DNA of 64,000 bases from Incurvaria masculella (lineage: Eukaryota > Arthropoda > Insecta > Lepidoptera > Incurvariidae). The stretch is from positions 13,069,036-13,133,035 of the forward strand of contig OX335643.1 in NCBI GenBank assembly GCA_946894095.1. The letters are read 5' to 3'. This document shows, piece after piece, positions 31,623-43,487 of this stretch. The notes beneath the pieces are model-generated. The model worked only from the letters and a program-made list of their open reading frames with translations. It did not search any database and was not told the DNA's origin. A program made the translations under genes and the position numbers. Numbering within the stretch: position 1 is the stretch's first letter; the number at the start of each line of letters is the position of its first letter.

Positions 31623-34600
31623 ATGTTTTTCCATGTTTAACAGTTAAATGCCGTGCATTATAAAATAAGGTCGTGCATAGTAAATACAGTTCTCATTTGG
31701 TGTAATGGGCTAATAGCCCCATACACCCATACCCAGTTCCTTAAATAAGATCTACAAGTTGTCAGGACTTCCGTTACAATAGTTCGATAAAATTACTATT
31801 ACAGTATGACCCATATAGTTATATTTCCTGGAAATCGGTAAAATACGAAATTATCAATCAATTTACATTGGCAGTGATTTTTGACTACAGCGTTCGTGAT
31901 TTACTTTTAATGATATGTAAGTCGTTTTATAATTATTATTTATTGTAAATCTGACCAAATCATACACTACATGTAGCTACATGTAGATACAAGTAGTTAG
32001 CTTTGTAGACGTGTTGCATCCTCCTCATAACGAAGACTGTCTTTTTCTTTAAAACAGAGACAGTTTTAGAGAGCAATATACCGATTTTGTGCCGTACCCA
32101 TGAATAAAGTTTGTCCCGTAGGGAAGGGCCACCTTGGGGAGACTTCCCTCGAGCTTTTGGTTGGGAAAAAAAATTGACGCCTTGAACTAGGTAAGAAAAG
32201 CGTAATTTGAAAACGAATATGAATATCTGAGCTCATAGGTACAGACTGTTGCCGTGATTTTTTTATGCAAACTTGTGGATGTCCATCGCAAATTTTAGTT
32301 AATGTTAAAACCGATTAATGGTAATCTTACCTATGACTTAATATTACGCTGAACTAACAGATATATCTTGTTAACCGTAGAATTAACTAAAGCTCTCTTT
32401 CAAAATTCCTTTCCAGAGATATATTAAATATCACTTAATTGGTTTTATCACAACTTCATGTTATTGTTTGGGCCTAATGTATTGGCTTTCATTTAAAAAT
32501 AAAACAAATAATTAGAAATATTCAGTGATACGTCCGATGGATTTATTTGTCTTAAAAATCAGTATCCAATAACTATTCCTTTAAAAATTATTTTAATTAC
32601 TGAAAACCTTAAACCAATTATTAAGATAAATTGTGCATGTATAATAAACAAGTAAAACTCTTAACACCAAGCATTAACGAAAGCCGGATCTACATTTTCT
32701 TAGCTATGTTGCCGAAGTCATATTTCAGTTATTATTTATAGGATCTGCTAAAATAATAATAAATCATAGTTCATATTTTTATTTAAGTTTTTTTATAGAA
32801 AACCCTTTAACGAAAGTAAATTAAATTCCGGTCGTTATTTTTTTGCCTTAAACATGAATATTGGAAATAAATAAGTTAGTTTCTGTATATTTGTTATATT
32901 TGTCTTATTTATCATCCTTGCACCCATCTTTAACATACCTTATCATTGCAAACTTAAATAGATATTTTAGGCTGCCAAATTATAGTCGGTAATTATAGGT
33001 GGTTTTATTTTACCCACCCAAAAACCTTCGGATCATAATATTTTTAAATATTTAAACTTACCAATGAATTTCCACAGGTTTTTCTATTACGTTCACCAAA
33101 TTCAGATTGTTCCGATTCACAAGTTCTTCACCAAATTCAGTTCATTTCACGGATAGTTTCCAAAAGATTCGCGTCACAAAGTTATCGTTCCATTTTCGAA
33201 TTTTCGGCGGGAAGCGGATACAATCCGTGCAGCGAAAGCGTCCTCTACTGGGGCCAACTGATTTCAACTGAGTCGAGGGCGGGAAAGGGGAGGAACACTG
33301 GGGTGGCAGGGGTGAAAGTAAGGTTACCATACAACGCTTCGTTGTTTAGCCCAATTAATGGATTACTTTAATCGATTTGGAGAACTTGTTCTTTTGAAGT
33401 GAATTTTTTTGGGTGCGTACAAACTGGCTTTTTTCATACAAAAATAAAATACTTTCCTTTCTACGACTTTAACTGGCAGTTCAAAGGAAAGAGTGGGAGA
33501 ATCGATTATACTCTGTCTGTTAGAACATGGGAAGATTCTGGTCTAGCATGCGAGAGTCTCACGCATTTCTTTTCACATTATTTTAGCAATGAAAGGTTGA
33601 AGTTATTTGATTGTTTTCAAGTAATTATGACTTGAAAAACTTCAAATTAAATTGTATTTCTTGTATTCATGACTTGAAATAAGTTGTACGTTTTAATATT
33701 TCCGCATTGACGGGAACCGTCCACGCTCTGGCAACACATTCCAGATGAAGGCAAAAATGGACTTGCGGCGCCATCTCTGTACCCTTCATAAACGAAAGTG
33801 TCTCTGAGACCTTTCCCGCAAAAATGTTATCTTATTTAATTGTAATTTTAATTTCTGATGAGTAAATGGTAGATATTTTTTTTTAATAATGCGTTTGAGA
33901 TATTTGAGATTGTTGAAATAAAGTATCGGTTTATGCAACTTTGTAGTCGTCCCTGCTCTAAGGTGGTTGTGTCGAGTTATTTAAAATAATATTATATAAT
34001 ATATGTAAATACTTAAAAAAAATCACATAATGTTAGGTACATTATGTGAATTTTTTTGGGGTATACTATTATGTAGTATACTGTATGTAAAATGTAGACT
34101 TACATTGTACATACAGTTATGTAGACGATAATTTATAAAAAAATATAACTAAATAGGGTAAAAATACTTTGCGCTGTCCGCTTATACATACAATTCCAAT
34201 TAACGTAAAATTGCCAGTTAAAAAGGCCTAAAAACTAAAAAAAATCATACCAATCATTTTACCTGTGTCAAAATTCTTTTGAAACAAAAAAATGCTTATT
34301 AATTGCACGTAACAAAAAATAATACGAAACGAAGGCCTGAAGCGGAAAACCAAGGGCGCATTATGCCTGCCGTATTTGAATCCCATTTTTTTAAACACAG
34401 GTAGGCAATCAAAATAAAACCTTTGAAACAGATCTTATGTTTTTAATTTGGGAAAAAAGAGAAATTCCTTTTGTATTTTACGTACAGGTTATTCGTTGTA
34501 TTTTTAAAATCGCTGAGTTTTTCCTGGCAATTTAAAATATTTGAGATATTTTTTTCAAAGCTTTAATGAGAACTATTTATATTATATTGCAGTTAAACTT

Positions 34601-35284
34601 AACTTTTTTATTCGTACAAGAAAAAAAGCTTACCAATATGGTTTGTTGATATTGCGGAAATATATGCAAGTTAAGTAATTCGATTTAATAAAGATAGGCC
34701 TCTAAAATCACAGGCTGCAAGCTTCCACCACCACTGTCCCTATTTATTTTGTAAGTACTACTTCCAATCGGTGTCTGCAAGTTTTGTTTGTTTTTGTCTA
34801 TTCTACGATGAACCAGAGAAAATATAAATATACCACCTGAGGTGGGAAGATATATTTTGATATTTTTTTTGACCTGGTGACCCCATAAGCAAAAAAAAAC
34901 ATCAAAAAACACACACACAGATATTGACCCACTGATATCACATGTTAAAATCAAGTAAAATAATTAGTAAAACATAATTTTCAAACTACTCTTGTAAGGA
35001 GGGCATCGTTTACGTGCCCACGCGTAGTGGCATTGTCTATGGTCTAGTTTCACGAATACTACGGATACGAAGCCCATCCGATTTGTCAGCAAAGAAATGA
35101 CCGATTTTCATTGAATATATAGGTCAATTTATGGTCCAGAATGCAAAATGCGTGCATTTAGTGCGTTCCATAGTGATGGAGTTATGCATCATTATGCATC
35201 TCTTTCTTTCTGAACAAATATTTCATGTGATTTTTTCATTGAGCGGGTCATTACATGTGTTAATATGTAGATAACACTGTCCCT
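31623..35284. other. Long AT-rich stretch without recognised genes
   Basis: Mostly unique. Notable points are a GC-richer patch at 33,140-33,330 and the hairpin cluster at 34,013-34,116 (listed separately). Frames at 33142-33330, 33399-33635 and 34685-34954 have no domain character. Confidence 0.35.
34013..34116. repeat. Cluster of three consecutive hairpins
   Basis: Hairpin 1: TCACATAATGT 34,023-34,033 / ACATTATGTGA 34,039-34,049, extended by A-run/T-run. Hairpin 2: GTATACTA 34,061-34,068 / TAGTATAC 34,074-34,081. Hairpin 3: CTGTATGTA 34,081-34,089 and AATGTA 34,091-34,096 pair with TACATT 34,101-34,106 and TACATACAG 34,108-34,116, one mismatch, 4-base loop. Confidence 0.8.
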
Positions 35285-35668
35285 TAATTATGCTCACCGG
35301 GTGGTAAGTATAAGAACCGACACGGGTAGTTACCATCGCATTATAAAGGAAGTTGGTCAAAAGGACAAAATTATTTCTGTGTTTGTCATCCAGTTCAGTG
35401 TAGCCAAGCTTATATAAGGGGAAGGTCCTGGCATGGCACCTAATTGCTTCGGAAATGCGGCTTGTTGAGATAATGTCATGACAGTAGGTGTGATATAGGC
35501 GGTACAATAAAATAAAGAAAATTTAGGGCAAAGTCCGTCCGAGTTGATATGGCACCGATTAGAAGATGGGCGGAGCAAAGGCAATAAAAAAACTGTCTGT
35601 ATTATCCAACCGGTCCAGCGTAGCTAAAGTATAATAACGTATGTAAGTCCTTCATGCCACTTTTTTTT
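35285..35668 (+). repeat. Two adjacent SINE family A fragments
   Basis: 35,285-35,502: GGTAGTTACCATCGCATTAT, CATCCAGTTCAGTGTAGCC, GAAGGTCCTGGCATGGCACC, ATGACAGTAGGTGTGATAT. 35,595-35,668 is a more worn piece (TCCAACCGGTCCAGCGTAGC, CTTCATGCCAC). Frames there are shadows. Confidence 0.6.
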
Positions 35669-35778
35669 AATGAAAAATCGGTATGGGTGGCTTTGCCGAG
35701 GGACCAAAGGCCGAAACCACGCTCCGCTCGTCACCATATCAGCGGATTTGCGGAGTATCGCTGAGCTATCGAACTAGT

Positions 35779-35961
35779 TTAAATTACGTTTGAAGGCTCC
35801 CAGGCACCTATAGTATGAGTAAATAAACCCGCCGGTAGACAGTTCCATATTCTGGCAGTGCGGAAGATAAATAAGTTTGAGGAACGGTTCGTTCTCAAAA
35901 GTCTAATGTCAACCAAAAGGGAGTGCTTTGATTCTCTATCCTCATCATAAGAATATATCAT
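35779..35961 (-). pseudogene. C-terminal tail of a LINE ORF
   Basis: R-T-N-R-S-S-N-L-F-I-F-R-T-A-R-I-W-N-C-L-P-A: same region as the fragment at 10,842-11,081, with extra upstream residues. Independent, decayed copy. Confidence 0.55.
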
Positions 35962-36006
35962 GACAAATCATAGGACTCACAGTAAATAGCTGTTATATAA
36001 ATTGAG

Positions 36007-36352
36007 CTGCTCGTAGCCTAGTGGCGCTGGGACTTGCCTAGCATACCAATGGTCTCGGTTCAAATCCTCGCTCCGTGCACCACTTTCTCTATCTTTCTGA
36101 GTTGGATAAATGAAATTCGTCACGAATGCGAGATGCTCCATGGTACGGAATCAATGTAAAACTGTAGGTCCCCTTCCCTTACTAGGTGCCATTGCATTGG
36201 ATGAAAAGATGGTCGAAGCGGCAACGAAAACTTGTCACTATTTTCCATCCAGTTCAATGGGAAGGTCCTGACATGACACCTAATTCCTTCGGAAATGTGG
36301 TGTATTGGGCTAATACCACAACGGTAGTTGTGTGGTAACAGGTTACACCTTT
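36007..36352 (+). repeat. SINE family A, full length, tRNA-type head (plus strand)
   Basis: Best plus-strand example. A box TAGCCTAGTGG at 36,014-36,024 and B box GGTTCAAATCC at 36,057-36,067, 32 bases apart. Then TTTCTGAGTTGGATAAATG, CGTCACGAATGCGAGATGCT, ATGTAAAACTGTAGGTCCCC and the shared body to GTAATACC-type tail. A short deletion removes part of the CCGGGTTGG region. Confidence 0.8.
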
Positions 36353-37242
36353 TTGGGTAGCAACAGTATTTATAATCTTTCTGCCAGACTTATCAGGAGG
36401 CACAAATTGAATGTATTTTTTTGTAAAAAATCCTACCCTTCATATAATATACCAAATAAAATAAATATAAATAGAAACGTTCATACCATATTATAGATAT
36501 TGTGGTATCACACACGCCATCCGTCCGTGGTCTAGTAAAACGAGTGTACTAAATAACAAATAACAGTAGCATGTTATCGCCGTGACATGTATTGACTGAA
36601 TGAGTCCTAATAATAACTGATCGCATACGTTCATGTAACCTCATGGGTTATCTCTTAACACTTCTACTAGCCAAAACGCAAGGTACTTCAACTAAACTAC
36701 ACAGCTGATAGAGTGAGAAATTTCATTATTAGAATTCTTGATTGACTTTAGAAATTTGAATGATAACGGAATTCAATGAATAAATATCATTATATCTAGC
36801 GGTAATATCGATTTTTGCCGTGGATTCGATTAAAGATGTTTTCCAAATATAAACATTCACCTTATCATGAACCTATGCAATGTTTTGCAAATATTGTCCA
36901 ACTATTTTGCTGCGCTTCTCAGCAAAAAAGCGATCCTAAATAAATGTTTGTCTACCGCTTCAATGGTGCCCATGGGGCATATATGAGACTGTATGCTCTC
37001 AGTGTTGCACCCACAAACTTGTGAAGTAAAACCTAGATGAAGGAGCTTATGTCATTAATAATTAAACATCATCAATAGTATGTACACATCTCACATACTC
37101 TATTACGTTGCCAATACAAGACTATCTGTGACTGGGTCGAACCGATCTTTTAGTGATGTCTTTATTGTGTCGGAGACTGTAGGTTGAAATCGGATTAATT
37201 CTTATCCGAGATTGAAAATGAAAATCTAAATCTCGAAACTCA
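36353..37242. other. Unique AT-rich DNA, nothing recognised
   Basis: No repeat family or supported frame. Confidence 0.3.
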
Positions 37243-37462
37243 TGTAAAAGTCCTTCCTTACTTATTGGGTAATCGGATGAAAAATAGTCGAAGCGGCAAT
37301 GAAAAATGTTTCATGTTTACATTCAGTTCAATGTAGCTGTGCTCATACAGGGAAGGTCCAGGCATGGCACCTTGTTCCAATAGGAATGCGGTGTTTGGAC
37401 CAATATCATGATAGTTGGTGTAGACATAGGTTTGCCATACAGTCCTTTGCATGTTCAGTTAT
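37243..37462 (+). repeat. SINE family A fragment
   Basis: GGATGAAAAATAGTCGAAGC, GGCAATGAAAAATG, CAGTTCAATGTAGCTGTGCT, GGCATGGCACC, ATCATGATAGTTGGTG. Confidence 0.6.
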
Positions 37463-38336
37463 ATACAAAAACCGCCATTTCGACATCATATCGAGTTAAC
37501 TTTACTTCCGTACATTTTCCATGTTAACAATATTATATAGTTACGTAACTTTACGAGTCAAAGCACTATAAAATACCTTTAATAGGACTTGCCTTCTTTA
37601 TACCTTTCCTAAACAGTAGAAATCTGTGTTGATATTCTTTGGTGACTCATTTACTCTGGTGGTCCAAATAACTTCTACAGACTTTTCATCAACTACATTT
37701 GAAGCATTTTAATAACATTAATATTGTAGGCACAGAAAAATAAATAAAAATACGTTAGATGTATTATGTAACGGTCAGATGTGCTTACTCGATCCTCTAT
37801 GATCTTTAGCATTTTACAAGTTCATACAATAAATATCTTGGAATACCCCACTTTCCAGGAATCGATATGCAAATAGTGGTCGTAGTATGAAAATAATAAG
37901 GGAATTGTACAGGTACGTCTCTTATCTCCCTCGTCGGGTACGAGTGTAAGCTACCTGGAGCACTGTCCTTTATATTTTTGAAATGGGACTCGTCTTTTGT
38001 GTTCTGAAGGATGTTTCTCGGATCGATACTACCTTACGTTCTTGATTGCTTTTAACCGTAAGGAATTGTCTTTTTATAGTCCCTCTCGGAGAAAAACATT
38101 ATTTCAACCTGTGTCATCAGATTGTGGCCTGGTTTTTTTAAGTGGGTGTGTAGGTATATGGGTAAATTTTGTTTTAATATTTTATGCTTAAGCTAGCTAT
38201 ACCTAAAGCTCTGCCCACAATAACGTTCGACGAAAGCCCGTCTGTTGGCCTTGCTTCTCTCTACAACGCCATTGCTACATCCTCGTATAATATAGTGAAA
38301 TTCTAAGTAGATATCTTATTTATAATAAAATTAATA
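37463..38336. other. Unique DNA, nothing recognised
   Basis: Frame 37997-38191 plus lacks domain character. Confidence 0.3.
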
Positions 38337-38570
38337 AAAACCCGGCCAAGTGCGAGTCAGACTCGCACACGAACGTTTTCGTAACATAGTACAAAACAAA
38401 ACAAAGAAATCAGGTTTTTTGTATGGGCCTCTATAATGTTTATTAGGTATTTTTCAATTTTACTTATTTGTTGTTACATTGGCAAAATAATTACACACTC
38501 TGTGAAAAATTCAACTGCCTACCTGTTACGGTTCATGAGATACAGCGCTGTGACAGACGGAGGAACGGAC
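38337..38570 (-). repeat. Family C, palindromic end and body
   Basis: CCCGGCCAAGTGCGAGTCAG, ACTCGCACACGAACG, TTTGTTGTTACATTGGC, ACCTGTTACGGTTCATGAGA, CTGTGACAGACGGAGG. The plus frame 38436-38648 is a shadow. Confidence 0.7.
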
Positions 38571-38759
38571 GCTATTATTGAGCTTAGAGTTGTAGAGAAG
38601 TTAGAGCAAAACTCGAGAACGGCTCTACAAATCCGGCTATTTTTTTAAACATTCTTCGAAGTCCGAGGATGTTTCTTAGCTATAGTACGATTTGATAGGT
38701 GGTGCTATTGTCAAGATCGAGAACTGATCGTTGTGAATAACACGCCCGCGAAGATTTTT

Positions 38760-39010
38760 AACATAATACCGGGCTCCGATCCGCTGAATATCTAAAACGA
38801 GATCTGCTCGAGCGGAGCCGGGAATCTCAGGTAGTACGTTATAAAAAAATCAAGCTATACATAAATATAAACTTAATGGAAATCGCGTAAATGGTTCTCA
38901 AGTTATAAGTATTTACCGCCAATACTCATCCATCATGTAATGAAGCGTGATTATATTAGACCTATAAGTTATGAGTAGAATCGACGTATACGTTGGTAGA
39001 AACCGAATCG
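38760..39010 (+). repeat. Helitron-like family D end and internal fragment
   Basis: ACCGGGCTCCGATCCGCTG, CGAGCGGAGCCGGGAATCTC, AGGTAGT, then GGTTCTCAAGTTATAAGTAT and CGTATACGTTGGTAGAAACC. Confidence 0.45.
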
Positions 39011-39564
39011 AAACCGGGTCAGTGGTAATCAAACCAAATTTACAGAGTCTTGTCTTGTTCGGCTTTGTTATACGATAATTTGATGAAACTCCTTTAGTAA
39101 CGAGGCTGTGACAAAAACCAATTTTAGAAATATGTATAAAAATCAATGTATAGAAAGAGCTATTTCCGCTAATTAAAAAAGGGAGAGAGTGGTCCTAAGG
39201 CCTTAGAAGACTAAGGCTCAAAGTTGTATCTGTGAACCACTGCGCTCAGGGCTACGGAAATGTAATAATAAAAGTGTATTGAGATGTGATTATTTCGCGA
39301 GTACAATTTAATGCGAAAAGAATTCAGACGATGAAACCGTTTAAGAATTACAATAAGGCTTTTTGTTGCTACCTGTCAATGGATACGAATATTTCTTCCC
39401 AGTTAAAAAAATATGAATAAAAAATCCCAAAACTTCTTTCATGCAAAGCTATTATAAGTTCAAGTTTGCTATTTTTATTGTTTATTAGAAGAAAATATCA
39501 GTAAGTTAATTTGCTTTTGGAAAATATAACGGCATTGGAGCCAGCCACGGCAATTTAAACTGAG

Positions 39565-39705
39565 GGCCGAGTGCACGAAAGGACAAAAAATCAAAATCAA
39601 CGTCAAAGTATGATCAAACACGGCACTTTGTGTGGACAGTATGGAAGGAACTCTATGCGGATCACTAAAAGTGACGTGTTTGAACATTGATTAACTCGGC
39701 CGTCT
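39565..39705 (+). repeat. Family G inverted-repeat element, cleanest copy
   Basis: About 140 bp: GGGCCGAGTGCACGAAAGG, AATCAACGTCAAAGTATGAT, CAAACACGGCACTTTGTGTG, GGAAGGAACTCTATGCGG, AAAAGTGACGTGTTTGAACA, TTAACTCGGCCGT. Ends ACGGCCGAGT-type inverted. Confidence 0.7.
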
Positions 39706-39837
39706 CTTCGAAGAAGACTTTTTCTACACCGCAATGTGGTGGACGAAGCATCGAAAAACGCAGAGTATCCGTCAATTTAATTATTATGTCGAACATCAGT
39801 GAAAATCTAACCAATTTTGAAATTATTTTATTGTTAT

Positions 39838-40165
39838 ACTAGCTGAGGTTCCCGGCTCCGCTCGGGCCGATTTAGTTTTGGACATTCACCCGAACGGAGT
39901 CCGGCAAAATGTTGGAGACAAATTTGACCGGGCTCCGCTCCGCTTCACGGGCGTATTATTCAAACGTTTAGTTCTGAATCCCCAGCTATAGCTTCCACTA
40001 AAAATCATCCTAGAAGAAAAATGCCAAATTAGTCTAACGGTTCTCAAGTTCTGAGCTTAGAAACACATTTCGTCATTTTCACCTGCGCGGGCGAGTTATT
40101 CACACGGTCAGTTCTGGACCTCGACAACAGCGCCATCTTTCGGGTCCAACTATAGCTAAGAACAT
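39838..40165. repeat. Helitron-like family D fragments
   Basis: ACTAGCTGAGGTTCCCGGCT, CCGCTCGGGCCGAT, then CGGGCTCCGCTCCGCTTCAC. A GGGCG(A/T)(G/A)TTATTCA...CAGTTCTG segment occurs at 39,950 and again at 40,090. Confidence 0.45.
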
Positions 40166-40576
40166 AGATAAAAAGTAAGGAGATATGCCATCTAGCGCAC
40201 TTACTGTGAAACCCGCTGTCTCCAATTTTCAAAAACTACCAACTCTCCACATGCAAACATAGTCGCTGACGTATTATTGGAGGGGTTTTGTGGGTGAGAA
40301 CTGACTTGACAAACGCAATGTTAGAGCACATTCGTGCGCGGTAGCGATTTTTCGAATGTGTGGCATATGACGCGCTGCCGTATTCCCATACAATTATATG
40401 GTCACTTTGACCATACCGCGGCCACGCGACATTGAGCGCATGTCCCTTTTCCTTCCTTTCTCTTCAGTGGTTAGGAACCATCCTCAAATATCAACGAACT
40501 TTTGAAAAAAAAAGCCCAGCCTGCGCTTAACAATATATTTAGCCATTATTTTTAGTGTTACATGCCTAAAGGTTGC

Positions 40577-40827
40577 CAACGGAACCCTATTACTAAGCCT
40601 CTGCTGTCCGTCCGACTGTCACAGGGCTCTATCTCATGAACCATTATAGGTACGCAGCTCAAATGTTCACAGAGTATGTATTTATTTTGCCGCTATAACA
40701 ACAAATAGGTAAAATTAAAAACATAGAATTATTACAGGGGGGGCTCAAACAAAAAAAAAGTTTTTTTTGTCTTTTATCATGTCCCTTCGTGTGCGAGTCC
40801 GACTCACACTTGGCCGGTTTTTTGTAT
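40577..40827 (+). repeat. Family C, full length
   Basis: GGAACCCTATTACTAAGCCT, CTGTCCGTCCGACTGTCACA, TATCTCATGAACCATTATAG, GCCGCTATAACAACAAATAG, TTCGTGTGCGAGTCCGACTC, ACACTTGGCCGG. Confidence 0.75.
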
Positions 40828-40847
40828 TTATATAATAATCCAAACTA

Positions 40848-40950
40848 ACATTACAAATGAGAAAGTAACTCAATCTGTCTGTCTGTTACGTTTTTACACC
40901 AAAACCGCTGAACCGATTTTGAAGAAATTTGGTATAGAGAGAGAGAGCCT
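40848..40950 (+). repeat. Helitron-like family D 5' fragment
   Basis: CAAACTAACATTACAAATGA, GAAAGTAACTCAATCTGTCT, GCTGAACCGATTTTGAAG, then a short (GA)n run. Confidence 0.5.
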
Positions 40951-41324
40951 GCACCATGGTAAAGAACATCCCTTTTGCAAAAAAACTTATAAATTTTGTA
41001 ATGGTATTTCTGTTTGTATAAGTAGGCATAACATTATTTTGGTGCACCACAACATTGTACAGGGCAAAGGTAGAGGGCAGGCCGGAGGAGTACTATTCTT
41101 TTACGACTCGAGGCACTAAGCAGACCGCGTAACAGGTAGGCCCTTTCCTCGAGAGCCTTTACACAATGCTGCATTCATAGACATAAAAGAATACAAGCTT
41201 TTATCATTTCAATAACGTTATTATAGATTACACGATTTATGAATGGGCATTATGATAGATAAAATTACCTTAAACTATAAAAAATATAAACAAAACAATA
41301 CGTATCCGCATAGATTGAATATGA

Positions 41325-41522
41325 AGGCTTTCGGGTTCGTACCATCGCATTGAATGAACGATGTTCGAAGCGGTAATGAAAATTGTCCGTGTTTTCCATC
41401 AGTTCAATATAGCTGAGCAACATAAGGAAGGTCTTGGCATGGCACCTAGTTCCCATGTGGTGTGTTAGGCTGACATTGGAAGCTAGGTTCAGTTTTAGCC
41501 ATCCATGTCTTGATACATAAAA
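41325..41522 (+). repeat. SINE family A fragment
   Basis: CGTACCATCGCATTGAATGA, ACGATGTTCGAAGCGGTAAT, GTCCGTGTTTTCCATC, AAGGTCTTGGCATGGCACCT, GTTTTAGCCATCCATGTC. The minus frame is a shadow. Confidence 0.7.
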
Positions 41523-42427
41523 AAAATTGAGAATAGCTGAGGTCATACAACGTACTAAACTCGCCGAAAACTGCTGGCATCATTTGTATATCTACGCAAT
41601 GGATTGACGCTTTGGAGGCTGGTGTAAAGATGGAAATACTACAAATACCGGCTCACTCAAATAACACTACTTATTTATTAATTTATTTAGGATAAAAAAC
41701 AAATAGAAATGCAGAAAACATAAATATTAACTTCTTAGAGTAACAATGAATCTCCCTCCACTACATTACTCTCGGGAACATAAAATAATATAGATGCTCT
41801 TGATGCTACACAAGGGAAAACAAATTAACTTAAACAGAAACATGTTTATAACAGCAAAACAGAACGAGTAAAGTCATAGCAAAATGTATGAGCGAATATT
41901 TAGAAGAAATGGACCAAATAGAAATAAACATCTAAGAAGAAAGAAAAGCTTCGACAATAACATTATGTTAAACACTTGTTCCTTTTCCCTGGAGGGACCT
42001 AGTCGGGAATAAGTCGGACTGCCAAATATGCTGGAGACACTAAAAGATTGGATGAAGAAAATTAGATTCCTCCCGGCGACGTTTCTTGTTTTTTTTTTTG
42101 AGAATTAAAGTTTTGACTTATTGAGAAAAATAAATGTATGAAGTTGATTAAAATAGAATTGTTGAATTGTCTATAAATGCGGCCCGTCGGGATAGCTTTG
42201 TTTTATTACGTCCATGAGATCGCTCCCGTGAGTATTTAGAGGAATGTAGCCGACTGAATTTATGGTCGTACTTTATTTTTATGACGCATCTTCTGAATAA
42301 ATCGTCTGGTTGTCCAAACTGTGGCCCTCTGTCGGCAGAATCTGGACAGAGGTCAACAATAAAGGCATCAACGTTCGTTCCTATTCAACAATAACCATAG
42401 AAGCAGAACGCGCTCATACTTGGTATC
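41523..42427. other. Mostly unique; possible reversed LINE tail at 41,670-42,060
   Basis: TTATTTATTAATTTATTTAGG at about 41,670 followed by A-rich DNA looks like a LINE 3' end on the minus strand, without coding remnant. The 112-codon plus frame 42310-42648 is not supported. Confidence 0.25.
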
Positions 42428-42508
42428 CGCCGATCGCGTTCATGTTGATAAGGATGTTAGCGAAACAATATTTAATTATTTTTAAAAATGATAATATGTT
42501 AATAATAT
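42428..42508 (+). repeat. 81 bp segment copied into the 46.4 kb duplication junction
   Basis: CGCCGATCGCGTTCATGTTG through AATGATAATATGTTAATAAT is found again, without differences by eye, at 46,428-46,508. Confidence 0.9.
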
Positions 42509-42659
42509 TGTGGACGGCCAGCCTCCACACTCAAAACATGATATATAAATACAACAAAGTAGCATCCTATAGGCATATGAAAGTTGCGTCGCGATGCCGC
42601 TTAGCGACAAGTAAAAATAATACTTTTGTTTTACGCACATCTGACTAAACATAAAATCA

Positions 42660-43280
42660 AGGTCATCGCAGGCTGAGGGGCGACGGGGGGGTCTGAGGTA
42701 TGACCCTGAGCGACTGCGCAGGTACAACGTTCGAAAGTACTCGAATAATGCTCTGCTTAGCGACAGGTAAATAATAATAAAATAATAAGAACACGACTCA
42801 CGCGCCCAAGGCCAACGCCGGGCGAGGGGTGGAGAGCGGGTACAGAGGGGAGCCGGGAGGAAAGATGAGCGGGGGAGAGGGGAGAGTGCGCATGACCACT
42901 CGAAAAATGGCGGGATTCCAAGGGAGGGGCGAGGGGGATCAGAGCCTAGAACAGAAAAGGCGCGCGCGTCCCTCGTCAGTCGGTGGCGAGCGAGTCTCTG
43001 GGGCAGTATGCCTCTATTCAGGGCTTACGGCACGTAGGTTGAATACGCGGAAGTGTTTTACTAAGGAATTTGCACCTGCAAAGTCTTTTCCCTCGTTTAG
43101 ATTTTATTTGGTGACATTGAAACGAGTTATTGAGTTTGAGAAAGTAGCAAAAGTGCAAATTTAGGAACGAGATGAGTTAGCTAAATAATCTATGTTTTCT
43201 TGCAGAGTAGGTAGATTTGCAAACAGCTTTTGTTAAAATAGAGTGAAAGAATGGACGGCACTGGACCTTGGTAAGTCTGT
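42660..43280 (+). promoter_or_regulatory. GC-rich island with promoter-like and splice-like signals
   Basis: 42,800-43,000 is strongly GC-rich (GGGGAGCCGGGAGG, GAGCGGGGGAGAGGGG, GGCGCGCGCGTCCC) and free of the window's repeat families. TCAGT at 42,976-42,980 resembles an arthropod initiator. Downstream, TTTTCTTGCAG at 43,193-43,203 resembles an acceptor and CCTTGGTAAGT near 43,263-43,273 is a strong donor after a short ATG-GAC-GGC-ACT-GGA frame. This could be the 5' end of a plus-strand gene. The 111-codon frame 42829-43164 itself is low-complexity and doubtful. Confidence 0.3.
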
Positions 43281-43487
43281 ACATATTGTTGGGGACCACA
43301 AGCGGTAGCAAACTGCGATGAGGAGCCTCGTGTGGGTGAGCCGACGACATATGTATTGATTGTATATCGAAGTTCGCGCGGCCTGTTAGATGTGCAAGCG
43401 CATTGGATGAAGGATTAGATATGCGGGTGTACTGCATTTTGAATTACGAATTGTATGAAGAGAGACTTTATAAAGTTCAAGGTAAGA

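Noticed and set aside
42829..43164. 111-codon Gly/Arg-rich frame as a protein gene
   Set aside because: Low-complexity product of a GC-rich island; no recognisable domain, and likely 5' non-coding or promoter DNA.
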